A DNA stretch of 64,000 nt. Source: SIG455 sp045589495 (lineage in GTDB: Bacteria; Bacillota; Clostridia; UMGS1810). Within the stretch, counting starts at the first letter, position 1, and every line of letters begins with the position of its first letter. The notes below the pieces were generated by a model, which saw nothing but the letters and a program-made list of their open reading frames with translations, made no database searches and was not told where the DNA came from. Position numbers and translations under genes: made by a program. The DNA is taken from assembly GCA_045589495.1 (NCBI GenBank), contig JAZNPF010000029.1, forward strand, positions 60,797-124,796, in the 5' to 3' direction. Below, in pieces: positions 36,871 to 45,964 of the stretch.

Positions 36871-36899
36871 CACATTTCCCCTAAAAAATCCATACTATA
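36871..36899 (+). promoter_or_regulatory. Possible mother-cell (sigma-K type) promoter of the SOD-like gene
   Basis: CACA (36871-36874), a 16-base spacer and CATACTATA (36891-36899) fit the known Bacillus sigma-K pattern (AC, 16-17 bases, CATAnnnTA). A sigma-A reading is poor, because no good -35 is present although TATAAT overlaps. Inference only. Confidence 0.45.
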
Positions 36900-36917
36900 A
36901 TTTTAAGAGGTGATATT

Positions 36918-37352
36918 ATGCCAGATTATAATCACAAAACTGCAACAGCACATATACAAGGCGGAGAAAAATTTCCTGATATTTCAGGAACTGTGAATTT
37001 TTATCAAAGAGATGGCATTGTATGGGTGGTAATATCCGTTTCAGGATTGCCCCAAAACGAGTCCGGTTTCTTTGCCTTGCACATACACGAGGGAAAAAGT
37101 TGTTCGGGTGACGGATTCCCACAGACAGGAAGCCATTATAATCCCGACACTTTGCCGCATCCTGAACATGTCGGTGACCTCCCCCCGCTTCTTTCGTGCA
37201 ACGGAAATGCATATATGGCAGTTATAACAAACCGTTTCAGCATTGATGATATAATGGGAAGAGTAATCATAATTCACAGTAAAGCAGACGATTTCACATC
37301 ACAGCCGTCAGGTAATGCAGGCGAAAAAATAGCATGCGGCATAATTGAATAA
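36918..37352 (+). CDS. Cu/Zn superoxide dismutase-like protein, no signal peptide
   Basis: 144 residues. The metal-ligand pattern of SodC is present: FALHIHEG (two Cu His), GSHYNP (bridging His), HPEHVGDL (Zn His, Asp) and IIIHSKADDF (Cu His). The disulfide cysteines (KSCSG; IACG) are there as well. The usual catalytic Arg in the terminal GNAGSRLACG motif is Lys137 here (GNAGEKIACG). No signal peptide, so cytoplasmic unless exported otherwise. It may be a spore or mother-cell protein given its promoter. Its 3' end holds the cysK promoter. Confidence 0.85.
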   Translation: MPDYNHKTATAHIQGGEKFPDISGTVNFYQRDGIVWVVISVSGLPQNESGFFALHIHEGKSCSGDGFPQTGSHYNPDTLPHPEHVGDLPPLLSCNGNAYMAVITNRFSIDDIMGRVIIIHSKADDFTSQPSGNAGEKIACGIIE

Positions 37353-37356
37353 TGAA

Positions 37357-37385
37357 TTGACATAATATGGATTTTATAGTATAAT
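37357..37385 (+). promoter_or_regulatory. Promoter of cysK
   Basis: TTGACA (37357-37362) and TATAAT (37380-37385), 17-base spacer, starting 5 bases after the SOD-like gene. Confidence 0.88.
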
Positions 37386-37424
37386 GTCATAGTTGAAATG
37401 TGAAAAATTCCAGAGGTTATTTTT

Positions 37425-38351
37425 ATGATATGCGATAATATTTTAGATGCAATAGGCAATACACCTCTTATCAGACTTAACAAAATGACAGGCGAAAACG
37501 ACGCCGAAATTCTTGTAAAGTTTGAAGGTGTTAACATAGGCGGTTCTATTAAAACACGTACCGCTTACAATATGATTTTAAAGGCCGAAAAACTCGGTCT
37601 TTTAAATGATGACAGCATAATTGTTGAACCTACTAGCGGAAATCAGGGTATCGGTCTTGCTTTGGTCGGTGCGGTTCGCGGTTATAAAACAATTATTATT
37701 ATGCCAGACTCCGTTAGCGAAGAACGCAGAAAAATTGTTAAGCATTACGGTGCTGATGTTATACTCGTGCACGACGAAGGTGACATTGGCAAGTGTATTG
37801 AAGAATGTACACAGACTGCTCTTAAAATGGCAGCGGAAAATCCGAAAGTTTATGTACCTCAACAGTTTGAAAATGAAGCAAACGTACTGGCACATAAAAA
37901 CAATACTGCTATTGAAATTATAAATCAGGCAAACAAACCTATACACGGATTCTGCTCCGGCATCGGTACGGGCGGCACCATAACCGGTATAGGCGAAATA
38001 TTAAAAGAGCATAATCCCGATATTGAAATATGGGCAATCGAACCTGAACACGCAGCCATTTTATCAGGCGGAAGTATCGGAACACATATCCAGATGGGTA
38101 TTGGTGACGGAATTATACCCAAAATTTTGAATTGTGATATTTATAATGATGTATGCATTATAACTGATGACGAAGCCATTCAAACATCAAAAGACCTTGC
38201 ACGTCACGAAGGTCTTATGTGTGGAATATCCGGCGGTACAAATGTTGCTGCAGCAATTAAACTGGCAAAAAAACTCGGAAAAGGCAAAACAGTGGTAACT
38301 GTTCTTCCAGATACTGCTGAAAGATACTTCTCCACACCATTATTTGAATAA
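37425..38351 (+). CDS. cysK: Cysteine synthase (O-acetylserine sulfhydrylase)
   Basis: 308 residues. PLP enzyme of fold type II with the Schiff-base Lys in GGSIKTRTAYNMI (near residue 45; most homologues have KDR), the substrate loop TSGNQGIGLA, and the phosphate loop GTGGTITG. It makes cysteine from O-acetylserine and sulfide. A homologous cystathionine beta-synthase-type role cannot be ruled out. Own promoter; convergent to the LysR gene with a shared terminator. Confidence 0.92.
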   Translation: MICDNILDAIGNTPLIRLNKMTGENDAEILVKFEGVNIGGSIKTRTAYNMILKAEKLGLLNDDSIIVEPTSGNQGIGLALVGAVRGYKTIIIMPDSVSEERRKIVKHYGADVILVHDEGDIGKCIEECTQTALKMAAENPKVYVPQQFENEANVLAHKNNTAIEIINQANKPIHGFCSGIGTGGTITGIGEILKEHNPDIEIWAIEPEHAAILSGGSIGTHIQMGIGDGIIPKILNCDIYNDVCIITDDEAIQTSKDLARHEGLMCGISGGTNVAAAIKLAKKLGKGKTVVTVLPDTAERYFSTPLFE

Positions 38352-38359
38352 TAAATTTT

Positions 38360-38385
38360 AAACCTCCGCAAATCGGAGGTTTTAT
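38360..38385. terminator. Shared terminator of cysK and the LysR gene
   Basis: AAACCTCCG / CGGAGGTTT hairpin with T-runs on both sides, between convergent genes. Confidence 0.88.
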
Positions 38386-38386
38386 T

Positions 38387-39229
38387 TTATATATCATCCA
38401 ACAAACTCAAAAATTCTTCTATTGCTTTAGACATATACCGACGTGAATTTCTGTATACATACGTCGTGCGTTTTAAATCTATGATATTTCTGCACACAAC
38501 ATCATCACTGAACATTCCGTGCCACGAAACAGACGGAAAAAGAGAAATGCCCATTCCCATCTCCACATACTTTCTTATATAAAACGGATCGTCACTCTGT
38601 ATAACGATATTCGGTACAAAACCTGCATTGTTGCAAATCTCATTTGTGAGCCTGTACAATCCGCTTTTATTATTCATAGTTATAAACCGTTCATTTTCGA
38701 GGTCGGACAAACATAAATTTTGCTTATCTGCCAAAGGATTGTTTTTACTTAAAGCAAGCATAATATCTTCAACAACAATCGGCTTAGAAACCATATTTTT
38801 ATCGCCAAACAACTTATCTGTTATTATAAGGTCATACTTGTTTATATTATCACTCGCTGTATGGTCAATAAAAAATGTTACCTCTTTATAGTTTTCCTGA
38901 AAAACTTCAATCGCTTTACTTACAATTCGGCGGTTTGCTTCTATGAGCAATCGTATTTCACCGGATATTGTGTTTAAATTACAAACCCGACTTTTCCCCT
39001 CGTCTATAAGTTGAAGAGAAGATTTTACATTTTCATAAAAGATTCTTCCCCGTTCATTCAATACAATTCTGTTTGCACTGCGGTCAAAAAGAGTTACACC
39101 CAGTTCCCTTTCCAATCTGTGTATACTTTGAGATATATTTGACGCAGGCACGTTATAATCTTTTGCCGTTTCAGAAAAATTTTCAGTTTCAGCAGCCCTG
39201 CAAAAGTATTTAAGTTGCAGAAGTTCCAT
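38387..39229 (-). CDS. LysR-family transcriptional regulator
   Basis: 280 residues. N-terminal winged helix-turn-helix (QLKYFCRAAETENFSETAKDY...SNISQSIHRLERELGVTLFDR) and a LysR substrate-binding domain. Divergent from the esterase gene 166 bp away, so that pair is the likely target. Confidence 0.93.
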   Translation of the reverse strand: MELLQLKYFCRAAETENFSETAKDYNVPASNISQSIHRLERELGVTLFDRSANRIVLNERGRIFYENVKSSLQLIDEGKSRVCNLNTISGEIRLLIEANRRIVSKAIEVFQENYKEVTFFIDHTASDNINKYDLIITDKLFGDKNMVSKPIVVEDIMLALSKNNPLADKQNLCLSDLENERFITMNNKSGLYRLTNEICNNAGFVPNIVIQSDDPFYIRKYVEMGMGISLFPSVSWHGMFSDDVVCRNIIDLKRTTYVYRNSRRYMSKAIEEFLSLLDDI

Positions 39230-39331
39230 ATCATCACCTCACCGAATTATGCATACCAAACTAATTTTTTATAATTATACCACTTATCGTCTATAACTGT
39301 CAACGTATGCTAACCATATATTATTTCATTA

Positions 39332-39360
39332 TTTACAATATAGTACAAAAAAGTTATAAT
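39332..39360 (+). promoter_or_regulatory. Promoter of the esterase-SemiSWEET operon
   Basis: TTTACA (39332-39337) and TATAAT (39355-39360), 17-base spacer, in the spacer divergent from the LysR gene. Confidence 0.8.
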
Positions 39361-39395
39361 AATTATAATCAATTATTATTTGCGAGGATTCATAT

Positions 39396-40115
39396 ATGAG
39401 TATTATAAAAGATATCCCATACTCAGGTAACGGTCACGCAAGGCACGTGCTTGACATTTATCTGCCTGACTGTAATGAGTTTCCCGTACTTGTGTATTTC
39501 CATGGGGGCGGTCTTGAATTCGGAGAAAAAACAGAAGTTGAAGAAACTGCTAAAATTTTAAATGAAAACGGTATTGCCGTGGTTTCAGCAAACTACAGAT
39601 TATATCCTGATGCAAAATATCCCGATTTTATTGAAGATGCTGCCAGGGCTGTTGCGTGGACATTTGAAAACATCAATAATTACGGCAAGTGCAATAAAAT
39701 ATATGTAGCCGGTACTTCTGCCGGAGCATACCTTTCCATGATGCTCTGCTTTGACAAAAAATATCTTGCTGAACATGATATTGATGTTATGCAGATTGCA
39801 GGTTTTATACATAACGGCGGTCAACCTACGGCTCATTTTAATGTACTGCGTGAACGTGGTATTGACACAAGGCGAATTATAATTGACGAAACATCACCAC
39901 TTTACCACGTGGGTACAGAAAGTAAATATCCGCCGATGCTTGCTTTGGTTGCTGATTTTGATATGTATGGCAGATACGAACAGTTAAGGCTTATGGAAAC
40001 TACTATGAAACATTTTGAACATACCAATTTTCAACTGCGTATTTTACAGGGCGGACATTGTTGCTATGCAAACTATAAACTTGGGGATTTAATTAAAGAA
40101 TTTATATTAAATTAA
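39396..40115 (+). CDS. Alpha/beta-hydrolase (esterase/lipase, BD-FAE or HSL-like)
   Basis: 239 residues. Oxyanion-hole motif HGGG (YFHGGGLEFGEK, near residue 35), nucleophile elbow GTSAGAYLS (Ser near residue 109), then candidate acid Asp in VADFD and His in QGGHCCY near the C-terminus. Probably a cytoplasmic carboxylesterase on a small, perhaps acetylated carbohydrate substrate. The next gene (12 bp away) encodes a SemiSWEET-like protein. Confidence 0.9.
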   Translation: MSIIKDIPYSGNGHARHVLDIYLPDCNEFPVLVYFHGGGLEFGEKTEVEETAKILNENGIAVVSANYRLYPDAKYPDFIEDAARAVAWTFENINNYGKCNKIYVAGTSAGAYLSMMLCFDKKYLAEHDIDVMQIAGFIHNGGQPTAHFNVLRERGIDTRRIIIDETSPLYHVGTESKYPPMLALVADFDMYGRYEQLRLMETTMKHFEHTNFQLRILQGGHCCYANYKLGDLIKEFILN

Positions 40116-40127
40116 GGAGACAATAAT

Positions 40128-40427
40128 ATGGCAGAATTACTTGAAATAACTATGATTGTACTGTTTGGATGCTCGTGGCCGATGAATGTAATCAAATCGT
40201 ACAAAACACGCACCACCAAGGGCAAAAGCCTGATGTTCCTCATACTGATATTTGTCGGTTACATAGCGGGGATATCCTCTAAATTTTTAAACCCTGATTA
40301 TATGGCAAATTTTTCACAGAAATGGTATGTGCTTGTATTTTATGTACTCAACCTCCTTATGGTTGGTGCTGACTTGATATTATATTTCAGAAACAAAAGA
40401 ATAGATGCAAAAACACCCGCTTTATAA
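40128..40427 (+). CDS. SemiSWEET/PQ-loop-like membrane protein
   Basis: 99 residues with three transmembrane helices. The segment GCSWPMNVIKSYKTRTTKGKS resembles the PQ-loop and following conserved Lys/Ser of bacterial SemiSWEET sugar transporters (dimers of three-helix units). If so it would carry a sugar across the membrane by facilitated diffusion. Co-transcribed with the hydrolase, so a sugar-ester use is conceivable. Assignment is moderate because the PQ pair itself is changed to WP. Confidence 0.7.
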   Translation: MAELLEITMIVLFGCSWPMNVIKSYKTRTTKGKSLMFLILIFVGYIAGISSKFLNPDYMANFSQKWYVLVFYVLNLLMVGADLILYFRNKRIDAKTPAL

Positions 40428-40438
40428 GCGGGTGTTTT
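40410..40438. terminator. Shared terminator of the SemiSWEET and CAP genes
   Basis: AAAACACCCGCTT / AAGCGGGTGTTTT hairpin overlapping the 3' end of the SemiSWEET-like gene; it lies between convergent genes. Confidence 0.9.
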
Positions 40439-40441
40439 GAA

Positions 40442-41041
40442 TTATTGTTTTATAAACATCTGTGTCCAGTAGTTCCCATTTGCAACATAACCTACTCCAA
40501 TTTTTGTATACGAAGCATTTAAGATATTGGCACGATGACCAGATGAGTTCATCCATGCATTAACTACTGCCTGAGGTGTCGTCTGTCCTTTTGCAATATT
40601 TTCGGCTGCGGCTTTATAAGATATTCCGAAATCTTTTATCATCTTAAATGGTGAGCCGTACACCGGACTTGTATGAGAAAAATATTTATTATCTTTCATA
40701 TCCTGAGATTTATATCTTGCCACACGGCTAAGTTGCCAATCAGCAGTAAGTTTGTTTAGACCATTTTTAACTCTTATCTCATTAACAAGACGGATAACCT
40801 CATTTTCAAATTCCGTCACTTTGGAATCGGCTTCAGGAATTGTTATAACCTGACCAGGATAAATCAAAGCAGGATTTTCAATATGTGGATTGGTTTCTTT
40901 AAGTTCGCTTAAACCCACCTCGTATTTGACAGAAATTTTCCACATACTGTCGCCAGAAACAACCGTATGTGTAGCGGCAAATGCAGCAAATTGCATAACT
41001 ATCTTAACTGCAATTATTGCAGAAATCAAAAACTTTTTCAT
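40442..41041 (-). CDS. LysM-CAP (SCP/PR1) domain secreted protein
   Basis: 199 residues: signal peptide (MKKFLISAIIAVKIVMQFAAFA), a LysM peptidoglycan-binding domain (VVSGDSMWKISVKYEVGLSEL...NPALIYPGQVITIPE) and a CAP domain (VIRLVNEIRVKNGL; YFSHTSP; AAENIAKG; WMNSSGHRANIL). SafA/YkwD-like proteins of this layout are spore-coat or wall proteins. ATG at 41041 with AGGAGG is chosen over an in-frame start 39 bases upstream. Confidence 0.93.
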   Translation of the reverse strand: MKKFLISAIIAVKIVMQFAAFAATHTVVSGDSMWKISVKYEVGLSELKETNPHIENPALIYPGQVITIPEADSKVTEFENEVIRLVNEIRVKNGLNKLTADWQLSRVARYKSQDMKDNKYFSHTSPVYGSPFKMIKDFGISYKAAAENIAKGQTTPQAVVNAWMNSSGHRANILNASYTKIGVGYVANGNYWTQMFIKQ

Positions 41042-41144
41042 TACATATCCCCTCCTGTGCATTTTGGCTGAAAACAGCACCTGTATATACTAACACATAT
41101 ACAAACGCTATTTCAAATGTAATTGATGGAAACAAATATATTTT

Positions 41145-41173
41145 CACCCATTGCGAAAATGCAGCATATATTG
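41145..41173 (+). promoter_or_regulatory. Possible sigma-K type promoter
   Basis: CACC (41145-41148), 16 bases, CATATATTG (41165-41173), close to the sigma-K pattern and 20 bases ahead of the ATG. Weak evidence. Confidence 0.3.
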
Positions 41174-41192
41174 TTATAGGAGGTGACAATAT

Positions 41193-41609
41193 ATGGCTAA
41201 TTTATGTTGTACTTGTAAAACTGACTGCGCAGGTCTTGCCATTGTTGCAAGTATAATCGTAGGTATAATCACAGCATTTCTGCAGTTTAGCGCTATTATA
41301 ACTGTTACTCCCGCATTCTTGTGGGTTGTTTTGGGGATTGCAGTAGTGTATCTTGCAATTCTTCTGGCAGTATCGCCTATTATACGCAGAAACAGTTGTG
41401 TATGTAACAATTTGTCCGTTATTTTAGTGGGCATACTTGGTGCCATTTTAACATCAATAATTCTTTTGGCTATAACTTTTGCCGCAACAAGCGTAATCGG
41501 TGCAATAATCACCGGTGCTTTACTGACTTTCTTATCTCTTATATTAACTACAGTTGCATGCCTTGTTAAATGTATAACAGGTTGTGCAAACAGAATCGAT
41601 TGCGAATAA
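41193..41609 (+). CDS. Four-helix membrane protein with cysteine-rich ends
   Basis: 138 residues, AGGAGGTGAC ribosome site. Four hydrophobic helices (residues 15-35, 40-62, 72-92, 96-118) between a Cys-rich N-terminus (LCCTCKTDC) and C-terminus (CLVKCITGCANRIDCE). I do not recognise the family. The cysteines at both ends and the possible mother-cell promoter suggest an envelope or spore-coat-associated membrane protein; that is inference. Confidence 0.75.
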   Translation: MANLCCTCKTDCAGLAIVASIIVGIITAFLQFSAIITVTPAFLWVVLGIAVVYLAILLAVSPIIRRNSCVCNNLSVILVGILGAILTSIILLAITFAATSVIGAIITGALLTFLSLILTTVACLVKCITGCANRIDCE

Positions 41610-41617
41610 TAATTCAA

Positions 41618-41654
41618 AAAAATGGCATATCGCTTAAAAGCGATATGCCATTTT
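41618..41654. terminator. Bidirectional terminator
   Basis: Perfect 15-bp stem (AATGGCATATCGCTT / AAGCGATATGCCATT) flanked by A- and T-runs, between convergent genes. Confidence 0.92.
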
Positions 41655-41666
41655 GACTATTACAAC

Positions 41667-44600
41667 TTATTTATGAGCCTCAAAAAATCTGTGCAGGATT
41701 GCAGCAATTTCTGCTCTTGTTGTATTGGCTTTCGGATTAAGTGTGGTTTCTGTTCTGCCTTTCATCAATCCGCTGCCAACAGCGTACTGCATTGCGGAGA
41801 TAGCGTACTCGGATGTTTCAGCAGCATCTGTGTAAGAGAGAATGTTTGTATTCTCACCAACGCTTACGTCATAACCTTTGTACTGTGCATATCTGTGCAT
41901 TATAGCAGCAATCTGTTCTCTTAAGATATTATCATCAGGACCAAACGCAGTATCGGAGTAACCTTTAACTATGCCATTCTGTTCTGCCCATACAACCGCT
42001 TTTTCGTAATATCCGCCAAGTGCAACGTCACCGAACTGACTTGCGTCTGCAATTTCAGGTGAGCCTGCTGCTCTGTAGAGAACTGTTACGAGCATTGCTC
42101 TTGTAAGTGTTGAGTTAGGTGCAAATTCGCCCTCAGCAACACCGTTCATCAAACCGTTATCTACAACGTAGTCAACATCTAAGTGATACCATGCAGATGT
42201 ATCAACGTCAGCAAAGTGTACTGCGGGGCAACCGCCGTCTGCAGTACCGGGGCAACCTGCCGAGATGTCTATCCATTTAGCATAGAGAGTGATATTGCCT
42301 GTAAGTGCTGTATCAAAGTCAAACAGTTTTGTAAGTGCTGTGTCTGTATACCAGCCTGCAAATCTGTAACCCTCTCTGGTTGTTTCGGGAGCAGTTACCT
42401 TTTCACCGCGTTTTACTGTAACATCTTTAACAATTGTACCACCGTTAGCATTAAATTTAACAGTTACAGTTGAAGATGTTCCACCGCCTGTTACAGGACT
42501 TGGTGCAGGAAGTTCGGGGTCAGGGTTAACAACTGTGTCGTAACCAACCAGAGCGTACTCGGAGAACTTCTTAACATGGAGTGTTACCTTTGTTTTATCA
42601 GCCGCAATTTCAATATATTCACCATCATCATTAGGAGTTGTTTTAAGTTCTTCAGCAACACCATTGTGCATTCTGTGAACAAGGAAGTCTACATAACCTC
42701 TCATACTTTCGGGAATGGTAAGTTCAATTACAACTAAATCATTTGTTTCGTTAACGATTTCGCGGTCTTCGTCAACAACTTTGTTGTTATCGTCTATATT
42801 GTGATATGTAGTAATTTTTTCAATAACGATGTCTACAACGACCTTGTTATCGCTTGCTTTGATTTCTTCGGTGTCGTTTTCGTGGATTTTCTGTTCGAGA
42901 TTTGCAGAAATTTCTCTGTCGTCAATATTAATCTGCGCTTCTACCTTAACTTCTCGTCTGGTATCATCTTTTTCTTCGTTGTGGCGGTCTTCTTTTGTTT
43001 TATCTTTCTTTTCTTTGATACCTCCGTGTCCTTTAACTTCTGCATTACTGTTTTTCTTTGATTTTACAACTTCTTTACAGTGCTCACATTCTTTAACACC
43101 GTATGTATCCTCGCCGTCAATCTCGTCTGCTTTATCTTTCCATTTGTGAAGTTGTTTATCTGTTTTCAAAGTATCAAGATTTTTAACTTCATTTTTGCAA
43201 TTGGGATCTTCAAAAGATTTTTCACAAACTGTACAGTACCAGTGTGTCTTTGTACCGTGGTTAAAGCAGTCTGCCGGAACAGCATTTACTTTAACGGGTT
43301 TGTGTGCTGCGGGAATTCTGATGTTATCTTGTTTAATTGTGTTACAGCAAGTATAAACAATTCTCTTTAAACCATCTACAGTACAGGTTGCAGGTCTTAC
43401 GATTTTTTCACATTCTTCGTTATGAGTGTGAACAAGTTTTGCTAATTCAACTTCTTTGTAGTGACCACATTCATTGCCACAGTATACCCAAGCAAGACCT
43501 TCTGTGTCTTCTGTTGGTTCTGTCTTAACAACCTGACCTACATAATTGTAACTGTGACCAAGTGCAGGAGTTGTGTACTGCTCTAAAGTAATTTCTGTAA
43601 TTAAGTCGTGCGAGAAGTCTTTGTCACAAACTGTACAGTGCTTATGAGCAAGTGTACCTGTATGTGTACAGGTTGCAGCAACTGCATCAATTTCTTCTAA
43701 TGTATGACCAGTTGCAGGAATTTCATTCTGTTCAACAGTAATTTTGCTACATGCTACACACTTTTTACCTTCGGTCAAACCTCCAAGTACACAAGTAGGT
43801 TCAATACGACGAAGTGTAACTATATTTGTACTATGGTTTGTAAAATCTTTATCTGTTACAACGCTTGTAACTTTCTGTGTACGTGCTGCGTCTGAAAATA
43901 ATCCGCCGCAAGTTTCGCATGACCAGTGTTCAAGGATACCTGTAGATGTACAAGTAGCGGGAATACCTGCTACGTGACCTACGTTTGTGCTATGACCTGT
44001 TGCAGGGATAACTACGGGTTCGCCTACGGGTTTTCCGCAAGCACAGTAGTTCTGCATTTCACCTGCATCTGTACAGGTTGCCGCTTTTGTTATAACTGCA
44101 TCTGCAGGAGAGATAACACAAACGTGTTCAAGTTTAGGAATTGTAACTGTTTCTGTGTGGTTAGAATCGTTCAAACAAACTCTTGTTTTAGATCCTTCGT
44201 TCTGCTCGGTGGGTTCAGTTATTGTCCATGTTCCCCACTTATGACCTAATGCAGGAACAGGTTTCTGTGCCACAAGTACAGTGCCACAAGCAGAACAGTG
44301 AGAACCTTCGGTCTTACCTGCTGTTTCACATGTTGCAGGAACTGCTGCATCTGTAACTATTGTATGTCCGTTTGCGGGTATACTTTTACGTGTCTCTGTA
44401 TGACCGCAGACCGTACACACACGACCGGCTGTCATACCTTTTTCAGTACAAGTAGGAGCAATTTCAGCAATTTCATTGTAGGTATGAGGAAGTTTTGCCA
44501 GTGTAAGTGTATTTTTATCCATTACAGTAGTTGCCGCCTGAGTTGTAAAGTCTTTTTTACAAAGAATACACATCCAGTGTTCCGCTACGCCTGTTGAAGT

Positions 44601-45515
44601 ACATGTGGGATCTATTTTTGCAACCTTAACGGTACTATGATTCAATTTATCAATAGTCTGTTTAGGTTCAACTGTACCGTTAGCACCACAGTTGTAACTA
44701 TCGTGGCTTACGCAGATAACACCTTCAGTCCAGCCCATTTCATCACAAGTTGCGGGAACTGCAGGAACAACCTGAAGTAAATGGCTTATTGCTGCAGATA
44801 CAATGTAAGATGATGCACCTGTATAGTTGATTACCTGTGTTCTTGATTCAAATGCAATTGTTGTTGAACCTGTTAAAGAAACAGTTACCTTATGCAATCC
44901 ATTTTCATTATATGAAACAACGTCATCAAGATAGAAATCTATATTTTTAAGATATTCGCCTTTATTTGCTGAAAGTTCACCGGCTGTAAGGTTATCAGCG
45001 TTTTTGTATGTAATTGTAAGAGTTTTTGTTGCACCTGTTTCTGCAACTGCAACTCCGCCTCTTGACACTTCACTGAAAATTGAACCTGCATCCAGTCTAC
45101 CGGCAGTAGCCAAATCACTGCCATCTGCAATTACAGCGTCAGCAGGATATGTAATTGTAACAGTTATTTCACTCGATACAGTAGCGGCATTGAATTCATC
45201 GATTGCCTGCTGATCGTTTCCTAAAACTGTTGTAATAAACGGTTTATCAAAGAAACCTCTTATAGTTGACATATCGAGAGTCGCTTTATAGTCAATACCC
45301 ATGCCTGCACCGACAGTTTCTATGGATATCGCCTTGTCTGAATAATCTCCTTCTCCGCTTTTGCGTGCAAGAACACTAACGCCGAGAGTCATGTCGAGAG
45401 GATTGGTAATATAAGTATACCCATGCGTATGTCCTTCAATTGTTTTCGCTGAAACGGTTGTAAACATTGAGGCAATCATCATAACTGCCAATACAATACT
45501 TACAAATCTTTTCAT
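41667..45515 (-). CDS. Giant SLH surface protein with about ten cysteine-pair repeats
   Basis: 1282 residues. Signal peptide (MKRFVSIVLAVMMIASMFTTVSA), a cohesin-like beta domain (about 30-245), then roughly ten repeats of 35-55 residues, each with an ATC or PTC start, a G-x-x-x-x-W/x-C-x-x-C knuckle and a following PxxGH (for example VPATCETAGKTEGSHCSACG). A Lys/Glu-rich hydrophilic region (about 820-880), a further beta domain, one Flg_new/InlB-type repeat (FNANGG...YRFAGWYTD...LYAKW, about 1035-1095) and three C-terminal SLH modules follow. It is cell-wall anchored. Function unknown; adhesion or metal binding are possible. Confidence 0.88.
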   Translation of the reverse strand: MKRFVSIVLAVMMIASMFTTVSAKTIEGHTHGYTYITNPLDMTLGVSVLARKSGEGDYSDKAISIETVGAGMGIDYKATLDMSTIRGFFDKPFITTVLGNDQQAIDEFNAATVSSEITVTITYPADAVIADGSDLATAGRLDAGSIFSEVSRGGVAVAETGATKTLTITYKNADNLTAGELSANKGEYLKNIDFYLDDVVSYNENGLHKVTVSLTGSTTIAFESRTQVINYTGASSYIVSAAISHLLQVVPAVPATCDEMGWTEGVICVSHDSYNCGANGTVEPKQTIDKLNHSTVKVAKIDPTCTSTGVAEHWMCILCKKDFTTQAATTVMDKNTLTLAKLPHTYNEIAEIAPTCTEKGMTAGRVCTVCGHTETRKSIPANGHTIVTDAAVPATCETAGKTEGSHCSACGTVLVAQKPVPALGHKWGTWTITEPTEQNEGSKTRVCLNDSNHTETVTIPKLEHVCVISPADAVITKAATCTDAGEMQNYCACGKPVGEPVVIPATGHSTNVGHVAGIPATCTSTGILEHWSCETCGGLFSDAARTQKVTSVVTDKDFTNHSTNIVTLRRIEPTCVLGGLTEGKKCVACSKITVEQNEIPATGHTLEEIDAVAATCTHTGTLAHKHCTVCDKDFSHDLITEITLEQYTTPALGHSYNYVGQVVKTEPTEDTEGLAWVYCGNECGHYKEVELAKLVHTHNEECEKIVRPATCTVDGLKRIVYTCCNTIKQDNIRIPAAHKPVKVNAVPADCFNHGTKTHWYCTVCEKSFEDPNCKNEVKNLDTLKTDKQLHKWKDKADEIDGEDTYGVKECEHCKEVVKSKKNSNAEVKGHGGIKEKKDKTKEDRHNEEKDDTRREVKVEAQINIDDREISANLEQKIHENDTEEIKASDNKVVVDIVIEKITTYHNIDDNNKVVDEDREIVNETNDLVVIELTIPESMRGYVDFLVHRMHNGVAEELKTTPNDDGEYIEIAADKTKVTLHVKKFSEYALVGYDTVVNPDPELPAPSPVTGGGTSSTVTVKFNANGGTIVKDVTVKRGEKVTAPETTREGYRFAGWYTDTALTKLFDFDTALTGNITLYAKWIDISAGCPGTADGGCPAVHFADVDTSAWYHLDVDYVVDNGLMNGVAEGEFAPNSTLTRAMLVTVLYRAAGSPEIADASQFGDVALGGYYEKAVVWAEQNGIVKGYSDTAFGPDDNILREQIAAIMHRYAQYKGYDVSVGENTNILSYTDAAETSEYAISAMQYAVGSGLMKGRTETTLNPKANTTRAEIAAILHRFFEAHK

Positions 45516-45656
45516 TGATAATCACTCCTTATATGATTTATATATTCAATTACAAAAGTATATACATTATAATTATACATCTACAGTTAAAAAAAGTCAA
45601 CAAATTTTATAGGGATTATATTACAGAATTATGCACAATTTTATGTGCAAATATAT

Positions 45657-45698
45657 GAAAATATCTTTCTGCCCCATTGAGAGCAGAAAGATATTTTC
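45657..45698. terminator. Terminator of the clpC operon
   Basis: 15-bp perfect stem (GAAAATATCTTTCTG / CAGAAAGATATTTTC), 12 bases from the TSCPD gene stop. Confidence 0.85.
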
Positions 45699-45709
45699 AT
45701 CATTTAAAA

Positions 45710-45964
45710 TTATTCTATTTTTGAAAGTTCGCTTTCAAGTGCTATTGCTATCTGGTCTGGGCACGATGTACCTCTGCCTCTGCAATCAGTACCGCGTAAT
45801 TTTTGTATTGTTTCGCGTGCATCAGCACCTTTGAGAAGTTTACATATACCGCCAAGATTTCCCGAGCATCCGCCGACAACATCAATTTCTTCAATTTTTC
45901 CGTCAGCGTCAAGTTCAACGGAAATCTTTTGCGAACATACTCCTTTCGGATAATATACGCCCAT
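45710..45964 (-). CDS. TSCPD domain protein
   Basis: 84 residues. TSCPD family: PKGVCSQKISVELDADGKIEEIDVVGGCSGNLGGICKLLKG, with TSCPD-type terminal GTSCPDQIAIAL. The domain is found alone or at the end of class II ribonucleotide reductases; the four cysteines suggest a metal or redox site. Its ATG overlaps the clpC stop by one base (TGATG), so it belongs to the stress operon here. Confidence 0.9.
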   Translation of the reverse strand: MGVYYPKGVCSQKISVELDADGKIEEIDVVGGCSGNLGGICKLLKGADARETIQKLRGTDCRGRGTSCPDQIAIALESELSKIE

